Positions 1-8,963 of a stretch of DNA of 64,000 bases are shown piece by piece. The DNA comes from Shinella sp. CPCC 101442 (GTDB lineage: Bacteria > Pseudomonadota > Alphaproteobacteria > Rhizobiales > Rhizobiaceae): NCBI RefSeq assembly GCF_024704725.1, contig NZ_JALIQS010000001.1, forward strand, positions 930,001 to 994,000, written 5' to 3'. Numbering within the stretch: position 1 is the stretch's first letter; the number at the start of each line of letters is the position of its first letter. The position numbers and the translations under genes were made by a program. The notes under the pieces are model-generated. The model did no database searches. It was not told the origin of the DNA and saw nothing but the letters and a program-made list of their open reading frames with translations.

Positions 1-617
1 GCGAGGTGCTCGGCAGCGTTCGCTTCGGTGAGGCCGGCGCCGACAAGCAGCGGCACTGTGCCGCCGGTGGCGGCGCGGAAGCGTGCCACTTTGTCCATGT
101 CCGTCGGCTGGCCGGTGGCATCCGAGGTCACCACGAGGCCATCGCAGCGCGCGGCACCCAGCCGCACATCCTCTTCTTCCGGTCGCCCGGAAAGGACCGG
201 TTGATACTTGAACCGCACGCCGCCGAGCAGCAGCGATGGAACGCTCGCCCGCCGGGCGGCAAAATTCGCCGCGAAGACGGCATCGTCCTCCGGCGGCAGG
301 TGGCCGGCGACGGAATCGACCTGAATGAAGGAAACCGGATAGCGTTTGGCGAGCGTAAAGGCGCGCGGATCGTCGCGCAGCACATTGACGCCGATCTTCG
401 CGCCGAGATCGAGGCTGCACAGCCGGTCGAGGACACGCTCGACGTCATCGGCATCGCCGAAATAGTTTTCCACCACCAGCCCGTCGACGCCTTCGCCGGC
501 CATGATGCGGGCTTCCTCCTCGGCCTGAGCGAGTTTCGCGGCGGGACCTTCGCCGGCAAGATGCAGCATGCCGAGAATGGGTTTCACGGTGTTGAAGGTC
601 TCACTGAGACGGTTCAT
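1..617 (-). CDS. BtpA/SgcQ family protein, 3' end cut by window edge
   Basis: A TIM-barrel protein of the BtpA/SgcQ family; about 205 N-terminal residues are visible and the C-terminus lies outside the window. Seen: the opening KPILGMLHLAG, the VENYFGD motif near residue 50, and later VTSDATG and LLVGAG strands typical of a phosphate-binding barrel. The ATG at 617 has AGGAG upstream with good spacing. It follows the GntR gene by 26 bases and is the last visible gene of the amino-acid-type ABC operon. The family is poorly characterised: BtpA was linked to photosystem I accumulation in cyanobacteria and SgcQ belongs to an enterobacterial sugar cluster. The context suggests a catabolic enzyme for the imported compound, but the reaction is unknown. 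Confidence 0.8.
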   Translation of the reverse strand, partial: MNRLSETFNTVKPILGMLHLAGEGPAAKLAQAEEEARIMAGEGVDGLVVENYFGDADDVERVLDRLCSLDLGAKIGVNVLRDDPRAFTLAKRYPVSFIQVDSVAGHLPPEDDAVFAANFAARRASVPSLLLGGVRFKYQPVLSGRPEEEDVRLGAARCDGLVVTSDATGQPTDMDKVARFRAATGGTVPLLVGAGLTEANAAEHL

Positions 618-643
618 GTCGGTTCTCCTGCGTCGCGCCGCCC

Positions 644-1420
644 TCAGGCGGGCGCGGTATCGCGCCCCCAGCGCGTTGCGAATTTCATCTGGACGGCCGG
701 CGAGTAGACGATCGACGTGCGCTCGACCAACCGGTCGTCCGCGTCGAGCACATCCCCGCTGGCGCAAAGGTAGCCAGGCACATGTGGTGCCGGGCCAAAG
801 ACCTCCCGCAGGCGTTCGGACGGCGGCACGACAGTCAGCAGCAGTTCCGAGCGCAGGGGGTGGCGGTCATAGTCGCGGCGCAACACCTCGTAGAGCGATT
901 GCGCCGCGAAATCGTTGGTCTCGATACCGGGATAGAGAGCCAGGTCGAGCTGGGACGTATCGACGTTCAGCCAGCTGACCGTTTCGTCATTGGCCAGCCC
1001 TCGGGCGCGGACGAGCAGCAGCTCGCCATTTTCCACCCGGTGTTCGAGCACCCGCGTGACGGGGCGCTGACCCTGCCGGCGGGCGAGTTCGGTAAAACTG
1101 CCGAAATTCCAGATATTGTGGCTGATCGGTCGATGCGAGACGATGGTGCCCCGGCCGCGTACCTGCTGGACCAAACCTTCCGACACCAGAAGCGCCATCG
1201 CGTTGCGCACGGTGGTGCGGGCGATGCCGAACTGGTCGCGCAACTGGTTTTCAGAGGGGATGGCCTCCCCCTCCGAGAAATCGCCGCTGAGAATAGCGGC
1301 ACGCAGCGCCCGGTAGAGCTGGCGATAGAGCTGCTCGCTCGAATAGGAATCGAGGCGAAAGCGCGACAGCCGGTCATCCGGGCTCGTGGTGTTGGCGTCT
1401 GGCGTGGAAGGCTGGGTCAA
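644..1420 (-). CDS. GntR-family (HutC-type) transcriptional regulator
   Basis: A DNA-binding repressor or activator of 258 residues. A winged helix-turn-helix spans about residues 28-95, with the family signature IPSENQLRDQFGIARTTVRNA, and a UTRA effector-binding domain spans about 105-250. No ATG exists near the right position. The start is a TTG at 1420 preceded by CCGGAG with suitable spacing. It lies 22 bases downstream of the binding-protein gene and 26 bases upstream of the BtpA-like gene, so it is probably part of the operon it controls. Its likely target is the inverted repeat at 4034-4053 in front of the permease gene. The effector is probably the imported solute or a breakdown product, which is inference. 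Confidence 0.9.
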   Translation of the reverse strand: MTQPSTPDANTTSPDDRLSRFRLDSYSSEQLYRQLYRALRAAILSGDFSEGEAIPSENQLRDQFGIARTTVRNAMALLVSEGLVQQVRGRGTIVSHRPISHNIWNFGSFTELARRQGQRPVTRVLEHRVENGELLLVRARGLANDETVSWLNVDTSQLDLALYPGIETNDFAAQSLYEVLRRDYDRHPLRSELLLTVVPPSERLREVFGPAPHVPGYLCASGDVLDADDRLVERTSIVYSPAVQMKFATRWGRDTAPA

Positions 1421-1442
1421 GGCAGGCTCCGGCAGAGTTCCG

Positions 1443-2300
1443 TTACTTCGTGGTTCCGTTTATCTTGAACTCTTCCACGCCCGCCTCTTTCAAGCCGTAG
1501 CGGTCGAGGATCTGTGCATAAGTGCCATCCGCCTTCAGTGCGTCGAGCGTGGCGTGCACCGCGTCGCGCAGTTCTCCATTCGCCTTGGCGAAGGCGATGC
1601 CGTAGTGGTTGACGTCGCCGACCTCGCCGATCTGGTAGAACTTGCCCGGCTCCTGCTTCATCAGGTCGAGCAGGCCTTCCAGGCCGATGACCGACGCCTG
1701 GGCGCGGCCCTGGCGGATTTGCATGATGTGCTCGGCCTGGGTCGGGATCTGGATGACGGTGATCAGCTTGTCGGCCGGGCAAATGGACTTGCCGAGCTCT
1801 TCTGCCCAGGTGACCCAGCTCGTGCCGGTCGCCACGGCGACGGTCTTGCCGCAGAGATCGGCTTCGGTCTTGATCTCGGCCTGATGGTCGACGCTCGAAT
1901 AGAAGACGTTGCCCGTCTTGAAGTAGTCGATGAAATCGAGCTGTGTCTGGCGCTCGACCTTGTCGGAGAAGGCCGTGATGATCATGTCCGACCGGCCCGT
2001 GACGACCTGCGGGATGAGCTGCGGAAACTCGACGTTCTGGAATTCCGCCGCCAGGCCGAGCCGTTCGGCGATCGCCTTGGCAAGATCGATGTCGAAGCCT
2101 TTCAGCTCCGTCGAGCCGGCGTCGTTGTATTCCATCGGCGGGTAGGCCAGGCTGATCGTGAAGTTCAGCTTGCCGGCCGAGCGCACGGCCTCGGGCAGCG
2201 CGGCCGCGAGCTTTTCGTCGCCGGCCGCCTGTGCGATGCCGGCGAGACTGATAAACGTGGCGGAGGCAAGCCCCAGCATCATTGGCAGGATTGTCTTCAT
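1443..2300 (-). CDS. amino-acid-type ABC transporter substrate-binding protein
   Basis: A periplasmic solute-binding protein of family 3, the polar amino acid type, of 285 residues. A signal peptide covers about residues 1-26 (MKTILPMMLGLAS ending near AQA). The mature part has the two-lobe signature, including LNFTISLAYPPMEY and LKGFDIDLAKAIAERLG. An in-frame ATG also exists at 2315, but only the ATG at 2300 has a ribosome site (GGGAG, about eight bases away). It sits between the ATPase gene and the GntR gene. Glu and Asp contacts of the family suggest an amino acid, opine or amine-like ligand, but the ligand cannot be read from the sequence. Confidence 0.9.
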   Translation of the reverse strand: MKTILPMMLGLASATFISLAGIAQAAGDEKLAAALPEAVRSAGKLNFTISLAYPPMEYNDAGSTELKGFDIDLAKAIAERLGLAAEFQNVEFPQLIPQVVTGRSDMIITAFSDKVERQTQLDFIDYFKTGNVFYSSVDHQAEIKTEADLCGKTVAVATGTSWVTWAEELGKSICPADKLITVIQIPTQAEHIMQIRQGRAQASVIGLEGLLDLMKQEPGKFYQIGEVGDVNHYGIAFAKANGELRDAVHATLDALKADGTYAQILDRYGLKEAGVEEFKINGTTK

Positions 2301-2336
2301 TGTCCGTACTCCCATTGTTGGACGAAAGAAAAAGGG

Positions 2337-3101
2337 TCAGGCGAGCACGCGGCTCAGGAACGAGCGCACGCGCGGATCGGAGGGGTTGCTGAGGACGTCG
2401 CCGGGCGCACCCATTTCGCGGATTTCGCCGTCGATCATGACCACGACGCGGTCGGCCACCTCGCGGGCGAAGCCGATCTCGTGGGTGACGACGATCATGG
2501 TGGTGCCGCCGCGGGCAAGCGCGCGCATCACCTCCAGCACCTCGCCGACAAGCTCCGGGTCGAGCGCGCTGGTCGGCTCGTCGAACAGCATGACGCGCGG
2601 CTCCATCGCAAGCGCGCGGGCGATGGCCACGCGTTGCTTCTGGCCGCCGGAAAGCTGCGAGGGATAGCTTGCGGCCTTGCCGGCCATGCCGACCTGCTCC
2701 AGCAGCTCCATGGCGCGGGCCTCCGCCTTGGCGCGGCTGAGACCGCGAACGACCATGGGCCCTTCGATGACATTGCCGAGCACCGTACGGTGGGCGAAAA
2801 GATTGAAATGCTGGAACACCATGCCAAGCTGGCTCTGCTGGGCGCGCAGCCGCTTGACCGGCAGCTCCTGCAGGGCGCCGCGGGTAAGCGCGTAGCCCAT
2901 GATGGCGCCATCGACCCAGACGTAGCCGCCATTGGGCGTTTCCAGGTGGTTGATGCAGCGCAGGAACGTGCTCTTGCCACTGCCGGAAGGGCCGAGGATG
3001 CACAGCACCTCGCCATGGGTGACTTCGAGATCGAGCCCCTTGAGGACTTCGTGGTCACCAAAACTCTTGCGGATACCGACCGCCTTGACTGCGAGGCTCA
3101 T
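2337..3101 (-). CDS. amino-acid-type ABC transporter ATP-binding protein
   Basis: The ATPase that powers the polar amino-acid-type transporter, 254 residues. Walker [10 protein letters not shown] lies near residue 40, signature LSGGQKQR near 140, Walker [13 protein letters not shown] near 165, and the switch His is in VVTHE. The start is the ATG at 3101 with GAGGGGGA upstream; a longer frame to 3146 runs into the permease gene and lacks such a site. The start overlaps the permease stop by four bases (ATGA), so the two are translationally coupled. The close GlnQ/HisP-like match makes the family certain; the solute is not known. Confidence 0.95.
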   Translation of the reverse strand: MSLAVKAVGIRKSFGDHEVLKGLDLEVTHGEVLCILGPSGSGKSTFLRCINHLETPNGGYVWVDGAIMGYALTRGALQELPVKRLRAQQSQLGMVFQHFNLFAHRTVLGNVIEGPMVVRGLSRAKAEARAMELLEQVGMAGKAASYPSQLSGGQKQRVAIARALAMEPRVMLFDEPTSALDPELVGEVLEVMRALARGGTTMIVVTHEIGFAREVADRVVVMIDGEIREMGAPGDVLSNPSDPRVRSFLSRVLA

Positions 3102-4024
3102 GCTTCCCCCTCGACGGCCGGACGTCGCGCCCAGCCCTTGAACCACCGGCGCTCGCCGGACGCCGTCGCGCCGTCGCGGCCGAAATGGCGTTCGAGATAA
3201 TATTGACCGATGGACAGCACCGTGGTGCCGGCGAGATACCAGACGGCGCAGACGAACAGCAGTTCGATGACGGCCCCGTTGATGAAGTAGATGCGCTGCG
3301 CCGCGTTGAGCATTTCGCCCATGGCGATGGTGGCGGCGAGCGAGGAGAATTTCAGCATGCCGATGGCGCTGTTGCCGAGCACCGGCAGGATCAGCCGCAA
3401 TGTCTGCGGCAGAACGATGCGGCGCATCGTCTGGTCGGGCGTCATGCCGAGCGTATGGGCTGCTTCCTTCTGGCCGCGATCGACGGAGCCGATGCCGCCG
3501 CGCACCACTTCCGTGAGGTAGGAGCCCTCGTTGACGCCCAGGCCGAGGACCGCAGCGACGAACGGCGTCACCACATCGACCATACGCTCATCCACCAGAC
3601 CGGGAATGTACAGGCGCGGAAACACAAGCGCGATGTTGAACCAGATGAGAAGCTGGAGAAGCACCGGCGTTCCGCGAAAGATCCAGACATAGAGCCAGGC
3701 GGCAAAGCGCAGGATCGGGTTTTCCGACAGGCGCATGATGCCGAAGGCAAAGCCGAGCGCGACCCCCAGCACCAGGGCACAGGCCGAAATCAGCAGCGTC
3801 CAGCCGAAACCGGTGATGATGACCTCCGCCGTCAGAAACTGCCCGACCACCGTCCACTGGATCTGCCCGACAGCGAAAGCGCGGGCGACGACGGCAAGCA
3901 GAAGAAGAACGATACCACCGCTGACCCAGCGGCCGGGATGTCGCAAACGGCGCACAGCCACGTCCGGGCCGGGAAGGTCCGCAAGGGGCAGCGTTACGGT
4001 TGAGTTCAGAGAGGACTGTCGCAT
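3098..4024 (-). CDS. amino-acid-type ABC transporter permease
   Basis: An inner-membrane permease of the HisM/GlnP type, 308 residues. It has a cytoplasmic N-terminal stretch and about five to six membrane segments. The coupling EAA loop is visible near residue 200 ([13 protein letters not shown]). The ATG at 4024 is preferred; an in-frame TTG at 4033 is possible. It is the first gene of the operon permease-ATPase-binding protein-GntR-BtpA. Only one permease gene is present, so the pore is probably a homodimer unless a partner lies elsewhere. The 5' leader carries a promoter and an operator-like inverted repeat, described separately. Confidence 0.92.
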   Translation of the reverse strand: MRQSSLNSTVTLPLADLPGPDVAVRRLRHPGRWVSGGIVLLLLAVVARAFAVGQIQWTVVGQFLTAEVIITGFGWTLLISACALVLGVALGFAFGIMRLSENPILRFAAWLYVWIFRGTPVLLQLLIWFNIALVFPRLYIPGLVDERMVDVVTPFVAAVLGLGVNEGSYLTEVVRGGIGSVDRGQKEAAHTLGMTPDQTMRRIVLPQTLRLILPVLGNSAIGMLKFSSLAATIAMGEMLNAAQRIYFINGAVIELLFVCAVWYLAGTTVLSIGQYYLERHFGRDGATASGERRWFKGWARRPAVEGEA

Positions 4025-4033
4025 GGCATCCAA

Positions 4034-4053
4034 TTGTAGGGTTAGGCCTACAA
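4034..4053. promoter_or_regulatory. inverted repeat, likely GntR operator
   Basis: Two perfect seven-base arms (TTGTAGG and CCTACAA) are separated by six bases. The repeat starts one base downstream of a -10-like hexamer and ends ten bases before the permease ATG, so a bound protein would block transcription start. GntR-family operators are commonly short inverted repeats at this place. The regulator encoded at 644-1420 is the natural candidate; this pairing is inferred. Confidence 0.6.
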
Positions 4054-4054
4054 C

Positions 4055-4083
4055 TTACTAGGCAGTTCTATCGGCAGAGTCAA
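4055..4083 (-). promoter_or_regulatory. predicted promoter of the amino-acid-type ABC operon
   Basis: On the minus strand, TTGACT (4078-4083) is followed after exactly 17 bases by TAGTAA (4055-4060). The -35 box is close to the sigma-70 consensus; the -10 box is weak (3 of 6). The predicted start point falls inside the inverted repeat at 4034-4053. Confidence 0.45.
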
Positions 4084-4333
4084 GTCGATCCTCTACACCT
4101 CGCGTTTTGGGTAAAGGCGACTTCGTCAGCGGCAGCATGATGGAGGATTGGAGACGCGCTAGCTGGGCGGCTACGCTGAGGGCTGTCGACGCTGGAAGCG
4201 CACTCGAAGATCAATGGGATCAAGGCCAAGAGCCGCATGAGGGAGACTGATCATATCCAGTCGCGCGAAGTCCGCGATGCACGAGGTGAAACGCCCTGCC
4301 GCTCCTTGGTAAACATGACCTCGACGTTGCCGC
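4084..4333. other. intergenic stretch without a recognisable gene
   Basis: Between the permease promoter and the stop codon of the LacI gene nothing convincing is seen. A minus-strand frame enters here from within the LacI gene, but it has no family resemblance. No terminator with a U-tract was found. Confidence 0.5.
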
Positions 4334-5389
4334 TCACTCGACCTGAAGGTTTTCCTTGAGGAGGACCTCGATGCGGATTCGCTCCTGCGAGGCGAGAAGC
4401 TCGCGGTGGTCGGAGCGGGCGCGCATGATGCGCAACGCGCTGCGCACGGCATGGCCGGGATCCTGGGCGATCACGGCGTCGATGCGCTCGTCTATCAGCG
4501 CCTGCTCGCTGAAGGGGGTGCGCTCATGCGCGACGACGGTGAGGGCGCGCCCCTCCTGCGCGCTCCAGACGGCGGTCAGCGGCACGCGCGCCTCCGAGCT
4601 CAGGACATAGACGGCGATGGTGTCCGGGTTGTGGTGCAACGTCCGACCGATGATGAGGCCGGCGCGCTTTTCGTCCGCATAGGTTTCCAGCGACGGCAGG
4701 CTCTGGAGATAGGGGAACTGAGCGTTGATAATGCTGTCGAAGCCGAGTCGACGCTGGATGCTGTCGAGCGCCATCATGGTTTCGGCGACGACCATGATCT
4801 TGCCCGGCCGCGCACCGATGAAACGGCCGGCGATCTTGCCGGCCGTCGCGCCTGCGGCGAAGTTGTCGACGCCGACATAGTCCGCGCTCTCCATGCGCTC
4901 CTGGCCGGAGAGGAACTGCACGACCTTCACGCCGCGCTCGACGAGCCGCATCAATGCGTCGCGGACCTGCGGCGATTCCGGCGCCATCACGGCAACGCCG
5001 TCCACCGCCTCGCTGTCGATGGCGGAGAGATATTTCGCGATCTGGTGCGGGTCGCCCATGGGAATCTGAGCGGCCTCGACGTCGGTGGAATCGGCGCGTA
5101 GCGCCTCTTTCGCCTCGCCGACACGGGAGATGAGTTCGGCGAGATATTGGTCGCCGGAGGCCGGAACGACGAATCGGAAGCGATAGGTCTTGTTGCGGGC
5201 CAGCGCCACGGCGGCTGGATTGCGTATGAAGCCGATGCGCTCGATGGCTTCAGCTACCTTTTTCGCCGCCTTGGGGCTGACATTGGGCCGCTCGTTGAGC
5301 ACGCGATCGACGGTCGCGAGACTGAGGCCCGCGGCTTCTGCCAGATCTTTTGCGGTTGGCCGCATTCTCCGTCCTCGTTCACTCGGCAT
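4334..5389 (-). CDS. LacI-family transcriptional regulator (polyol/sugar operon)
   Basis: A 351-residue repressor. The N-terminal helix-turn-helix is clear (TAKDLAEAAGLSLATVDRVLNE, about residues 12-33) and is followed by the hinge region and a periplasmic-binding-protein-like effector domain with the VGVDNFAAG strand. The ATG at 5389 has GGAG six bases upstream; an internal ATG at 5365 is less well placed. It is divergent from the sugar/polyol ABC operon that starts at 5638. Two palindromic sites at 5434-5483 lie between them, so it probably controls both itself and the transporter. The inducer is presumably the imported solute or its phosphate. Confidence 0.93.
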   Translation of the reverse strand: MPSERGRRMRPTAKDLAEAAGLSLATVDRVLNERPNVSPKAAKKVAEAIERIGFIRNPAAVALARNKTYRFRFVVPASGDQYLAELISRVGEAKEALRADSTDVEAAQIPMGDPHQIAKYLSAIDSEAVDGVAVMAPESPQVRDALMRLVERGVKVVQFLSGQERMESADYVGVDNFAAGATAGKIAGRFIGARPGKIMVVAETMMALDSIQRRLGFDSIINAQFPYLQSLPSLETYADEKRAGLIIGRTLHHNPDTIAVYVLSSEARVPLTAVWSAQEGRALTVVAHERTPFSEQALIDERIDAVIAQDPGHAVRSALRIMRARSDHRELLASQERIRIEVLLKENLQVE

Positions 5390-5433
5390 GACGTCTCCGC
5401 GATTTCTCTAGCAAAATGCGGACGAAAGCAACA

Positions 5434-5483
5434 ATTGACGTGCGCACCTCAAAATTCCCTTGCATTGAGGTGCGCACCTCAAT
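5434..5483. promoter_or_regulatory. paired palindromic operators, likely LacI-type
   Basis: A perfect 20-base palindrome occupies 5464-5483, centred on TGCGCA and flanked by GAGG/CCTC arms. An imperfect copy occupies 5434-5453. Their centres are exactly 30 bases apart, close to three helical turns. A partial third copy of the GTGCGCAC core is at 5514-5521. Palindromes with a central CG are typical of LacI-family sites, and the position between the divergent regulator and transporter fits. Binding by the 4334-5389 product is inferred. Confidence 0.65.
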
Positions 5484-5637
5484 ATGACTTGTTCCGTGGT
5501 CGCCGGGAGGAACGTGCGCACCACGAGGCGGCGCGGAGGAGAGCAAGCCCGCCGGGAAGTCATTCCGCGCCAGGTGCCCGTAATGGGCGTTTTCTGCCTT
5601 CCGATGGGGTCGGGAGGCGAGGGAGGAGGTCCCCGCC

Positions 5638-6972
5638 ATGACATTTCGCCATATCAGATCACTCGCCGCTTTCGGTGCGCTTCTGGCCGCCGGTGTTGCA
5701 ACCACGGGCCAGGCCAATGCAAAGGACTTGACACTCTGCTGGGCTGCCTGGGATCCGGCAAACGCACTCGTCGAGCTGAGCAAGGATTTTGAGGCCAAGA
5801 GCGGCGTCACGATGAAATTCGAGTTCGTGCCATGGCCGAACTTCGCCGACCGCATGCTCAACGAGCTAAACTCCGGCGGCAAGCTGTGCGATCTCATGAT
5901 CGGCGACAGCCAGTGGATCGGCGGCGCCGCCGAGAACGGCCAATACGTGAAGCTCAACGATTTCTTCGACAAGGAAGGGATCAAGATGAGCGATTTCATC
6001 CCGGCGACCGTCGTCGGTTATGCCGAATGGCCGAAGAACTCGCCGAACTACTGGGCGCTGCCGGCCTTCGGCGACGTCGTCGGCTGGAGCTACCGCAAGG
6101 ACTGGTTCGCCCGTCCGGAATTGCAGGCGGAGTTCAAGGAAAAATACGGCCGTGAACTGGCCGTGCCGAAGACCTTCGGCGAATTGAAGGATATCGCGCA
6201 GTTCTTCCAGAAGCGCGAGATCGACGGCAAGACGGTCTATGGCGCGGCGATCTATACGGAGCGCGGCTCCGAGGGCATCACCATGGGCGTCATGGACGTG
6301 CTCTACAGCTTCGGCTTCAAGTATGAGAACCCGGACAAGCCCTACGATCTGGAAGGCTACGTCAATTCCGCCGAGGCGGTGAAGGGTCTGGAGTTCTACA
6401 AGGAACTCTACGATTGCTGCACGCCGCCCGGCCATTCCGACGCCTATATGTCGGAAGACATCGACGCCTACAAATCGGGCCAGGTCGCGCTGCACATGAA
6501 CTTCGCCTTCACCTGGCCCGGCATCCATGCCGACGCCAATGTCGGCGGCGAAAAATCGGGCTATTTCCCCAATCCGGCGGGTCCTGACGGTGCGGCCTAT
6601 GCGCAGCTCGGCGGCCAGGGCATTTCCGTCGTCTCTTCCTCGGAAAAGCAGGAGGATGCGCTCGCCTATATCAAGTGGTTCGCGCAGCCGGAAATCCAGC
6701 AGAAATGGTGGGAAATGGGCGGCTATTCGGCGCTCTTGAAGGTGGTCGAGGACCCGAAGTTCGCGACCAGCCAGCCCTATGCGCAGACCTTCCTCGATTC
6801 CATGGCGATCGTGCAGGATTTCTGGGCAGAGCCGGCCTATGCCTCGCTGCTCCAGGCGGCGCAGAAACGGTTCCACGACTATGTCGTCGCCGGCCAGGGT
6901 TCCGCCAAGGATGCACTCGATGGCCTCGCCAAGGACTGGACGCAGGTCTTCGACGACGAAGGCAAGTACTGA
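5638..6972 (+). CDS. sugar/polyol ABC transporter substrate-binding protein
   Basis: A periplasmic binding protein of the family 1 (MalE/UgpB-like) type, 444 residues. A signal peptide ends near residue 28 (ANA). The mature start DLTLCWAAWDPANALVELSK is typical of the family, as is the conserved LGGQGISV segment near residue 322. The ATG at 5638 has a strong AGGAGGT site. It heads a seven-gene operon (5638-12966) and is followed by a stable intercistronic hairpin, which usually means more binding protein than permease is made. The kinase at the end of the operon points to a small polyol, triose or tetrulose as solute; this is inference. Confidence 0.9.
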   Translation: MTFRHIRSLAAFGALLAAGVATTGQANAKDLTLCWAAWDPANALVELSKDFEAKSGVTMKFEFVPWPNFADRMLNELNSGGKLCDLMIGDSQWIGGAAENGQYVKLNDFFDKEGIKMSDFIPATVVGYAEWPKNSPNYWALPAFGDVVGWSYRKDWFARPELQAEFKEKYGRELAVPKTFGELKDIAQFFQKREIDGKTVYGAAIYTERGSEGITMGVMDVLYSFGFKYENPDKPYDLEGYVNSAEAVKGLEFYKELYDCCTPPGHSDAYMSEDIDAYKSGQVALHMNFAFTWPGIHADANVGGEKSGYFPNPAGPDGAAYAQLGGQGISVVSSSEKQEDALAYIKWFAQPEIQQKWWEMGGYSALLKVVEDPKFATSQPYAQTFLDSMAIVQDFWAEPAYASLLQAAQKRFHDYVVAGQGSAKDALDGLAKDWTQVFDDEGKY

Positions 6973-7020
6973 TCGCCATCGGCCCAGGCCCGCGCCTCCC
7001 AGTGGGCCAAGGCGCGGCCG

Positions 7021-7043
7021 GAGCCGGGGATCTGCCCCGGCTC
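7021..7043 (+). other. GC-rich hairpin after the binding-protein gene
   Basis: Two perfect nine-base arms (GAGCCGGGG/CCCCGGCTC) enclose a five-base loop between the binding-protein stop and the first permease start. There is no U-tract, so it is more likely a 3'-end stabiliser or partial attenuator than a full terminator. Confidence 0.6.
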
Positions 7044-7077
7044 TGCCGCCGCTCAGTCTGACATCAGGGGAACACCC

Positions 7078-8025
7078 ATGCTGAAATCATCCGTGGACCG
7101 GGTCGCCGAAGCGACGCCGCGCGCCATCGCCAACCGCATGCACGGCCTGTCGGACCGCGCGCTCGCCTGGCTCTTCGTCGGCCCGTCGATCGTGCTGCTT
7201 CTGGCGGTCAACATCTTCCCGCTCATCTGGACGATCCGGCTGAGTTTTACCAATTTCCGCGTCAACCGGCCCAATGCCGAAGTCGAGTTCGTCGGCCTTA
7301 AAAACTACCTGAACATCCTGTCGGACCGGGACATCTGGCTGACAATGCAGGCGACGGCCCACTTCCTGATCTGGACCATCGTGCTTCAGGTCCTGATCGG
7401 TTTCACACTCGCCTATCTCATCAACAAGAAGTTCCGTGGCAACGATCTCTGGACGACGATCATCGTGCTTCCGATGATGCTGAGCCCGGCCGTCGTCGGT
7501 AATTTCTGGACCTTCCTCTACCAGCCGCAGATCGGCCTCTTCAACTATGCGGTCGGTTTCCTGACCGGCGCGGACCCATCGAGCTTCTCGATGATCGGTG
7601 ACGTGTCGCTTGCCCCCTGGGCCATCGTCATCGTCGATACCTGGATGTGGACCCCTTTCGTCATGCTGATCTGCCTTGCGGGCCTGCGCTCCATTCCGGG
7701 CAGCATCTACGAGGCGGCCGAATGCGACCGGGCCAGCAAGTGGCGGCAGTTCTGGACGATCACCATCCCGCTCGTCCTGCCCTTCCTGATGCTCGCCGTG
7801 CTGTTCCGCGGCATCGAGAACTTCAAGATGTTCGATCTCGTCGTGCAACTCACCGGCGGCGGCCCGGGCTCGATCACCGAACTCACCTCGATCAACCTCA
7901 AGCGCGAGGCCTTCGAGAAATGGCGTACCGGCTACGCCTCGGCCTATGCCGTCATCCTCTTCGTCACGGTCTTCGGCCTCGCCTCGATCTATGTCAAAGC
8001 GCTCAACAAGGTGAAACAACGATGA
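7078..8025 (+). CDS. sugar/polyol ABC transporter permease (MalF/UgpA type)
   Basis: An inner-membrane permease of 315 residues with about six membrane segments. The first segment is near residues 30-55 (WLFVGPSIVLLLAVNIFPLIW). The EAA coupling loop is visible near residue 215 (YEAAECDRASKWRQF). A GGGGA site precedes the ATG. Its stop overlaps the next permease start by four bases (ATGA), so the two are coupled and probably form the heterodimeric pore. Confidence 0.93.
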   Translation: MLKSSVDRVAEATPRAIANRMHGLSDRALAWLFVGPSIVLLLAVNIFPLIWTIRLSFTNFRVNRPNAEVEFVGLKNYLNILSDRDIWLTMQATAHFLIWTIVLQVLIGFTLAYLINKKFRGNDLWTTIIVLPMMLSPAVVGNFWTFLYQPQIGLFNYAVGFLTGADPSSFSMIGDVSLAPWAIVIVDTWMWTPFVMLICLAGLRSIPGSIYEAAECDRASKWRQFWTITIPLVLPFLMLAVLFRGIENFKMFDLVVQLTGGGPGSITELTSINLKREAFEKWRTGYASAYAVILFVTVFGLASIYVKALNKVKQR

Positions 8026-8963
8026 GCAGCTATTCCGTCACCGAGCCGTCACCGCGGCAAAAATGGGCCGCGGGCATCCTGGTCATCGGCTATGCGCTGA
8101 TCACGATCCTCCCGCTGGTCTGGATCATCACGACCAGCTTCAAGAGCCCGTCGGACGCCATCGCCTATCCGCCGAAAACCTTCTTCACGCCGACGGTGGA
8201 AGGCTACGTCAACGTCTTCACCACGCGCACCCGCCTCTCGCCCGAACAATTGCAGGCGCTTGGCGAACCCACCACCTGGTACGACAAGCTGGTGCGCAAG
8301 GACGGGCTCGTCATTTCCGGCCCCTCGCGCTTTGCCGAACGCTTCACCAACTCCGTCATCATCGGCTTCGGATCGACGGTGCTGTGCATCGTGCTCGGCA
8401 CGGCGGCGGCCTATGCGTTCTCCCGCTTCAAGGTGCCGCTGAAGGACGATCTGCTGTTCTTCATCCTCTCGACGCGCATGATGCCGCCGATCGCCGTCGC
8501 TATTCCGATCTTCCTGATGTTCCGTTCGCTCGGCCTTAGCGACACGCATGCCGGCATGATCCTGCTCTATACGGCGGTGAACCTGTCGCTGTCCGTCTGG
8601 CTGCTCAAGGGCTTCATCGACGAGATCCCGATCGAATACGAGGAGGCGGCACTGATCGACGGCTACACGCGGTTCCAGGCCTTCTACAAGGTGGTGCTGC
8701 CGCAGGCGGCCACCGGCATCGCCTCGACCGCGATCTTCTGCCTGATCTTCGCCTGGAACGAATATGCCTTCGCCGTCCTGCTGACATCCGGCAACGCCCA
8801 GACGGCGCCGCCCTTCATTCCCACCATCATCGGCGTCAGCGGCCAGGATTGGCCGGCCGTTGCCGCCGGCGCGACGCTCTTCCTCGTCCCGGTCATGGTG
8901 TTCACCATCCTTCTGCGCAAACATCTCCTGCGCGGCATCACCTTCGGAGCAGTCCGCAAATGA
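8022..8963 (+). CDS. sugar/polyol ABC transporter permease (MalG/UgpE type)
   Basis: The second inner-membrane permease, 313 residues. An N-terminal membrane segment (ILVIGYALITILPLVWII) is followed by a periplasmic loop of about 60 residues. The remaining segments include the EAA motif near residue 207 (YEEAALIDGYTRFQAF). The ATG at 8022 overlaps the preceding stop, and its own stop overlaps the start of the 62-residue membrane protein. Translational coupling through three consecutive genes is therefore likely. A longer upstream frame is only read-through of the previous gene. Confidence 0.93.
   Translation: MSSYSVTEPSPRQKWAAGILVIGYALITILPLVWIITTSFKSPSDAIAYPPKTFFTPTVEGYVNVFTTRTRLSPEQLQALGEPTTWYDKLVRKDGLVISGPSRFAERFTNSVIIGFGSTVLCIVLGTAAAYAFSRFKVPLKDDLLFFILSTRMMPPIAVAIPIFLMFRSLGLSDTHAGMILLYTAVNLSLSVWLLKGFIDEIPIEYEEAALIDGYTRFQAFYKVVLPQAATGIASTAIFCLIFAWNEYAFAVLLTSGNAQTAPPFIPTIIGVSGQDWPAVAAGATLFLVPVMVFTILLRKHLLRGITFGAVRK

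Noticed and set aside
1386-3200. 604-residue plus-strand frame
   Set aside because: It runs antisense to the binding-protein and ATPase genes, whose motifs and ribosome sites are clear; its composition is that of a GC-rich shadow.
4171-4452. 93-residue minus-strand frame beyond the LacI gene
   Set aside because: Its first half lies within the LacI coding region in another frame, and the rest has no family resemblance or ribosome site.
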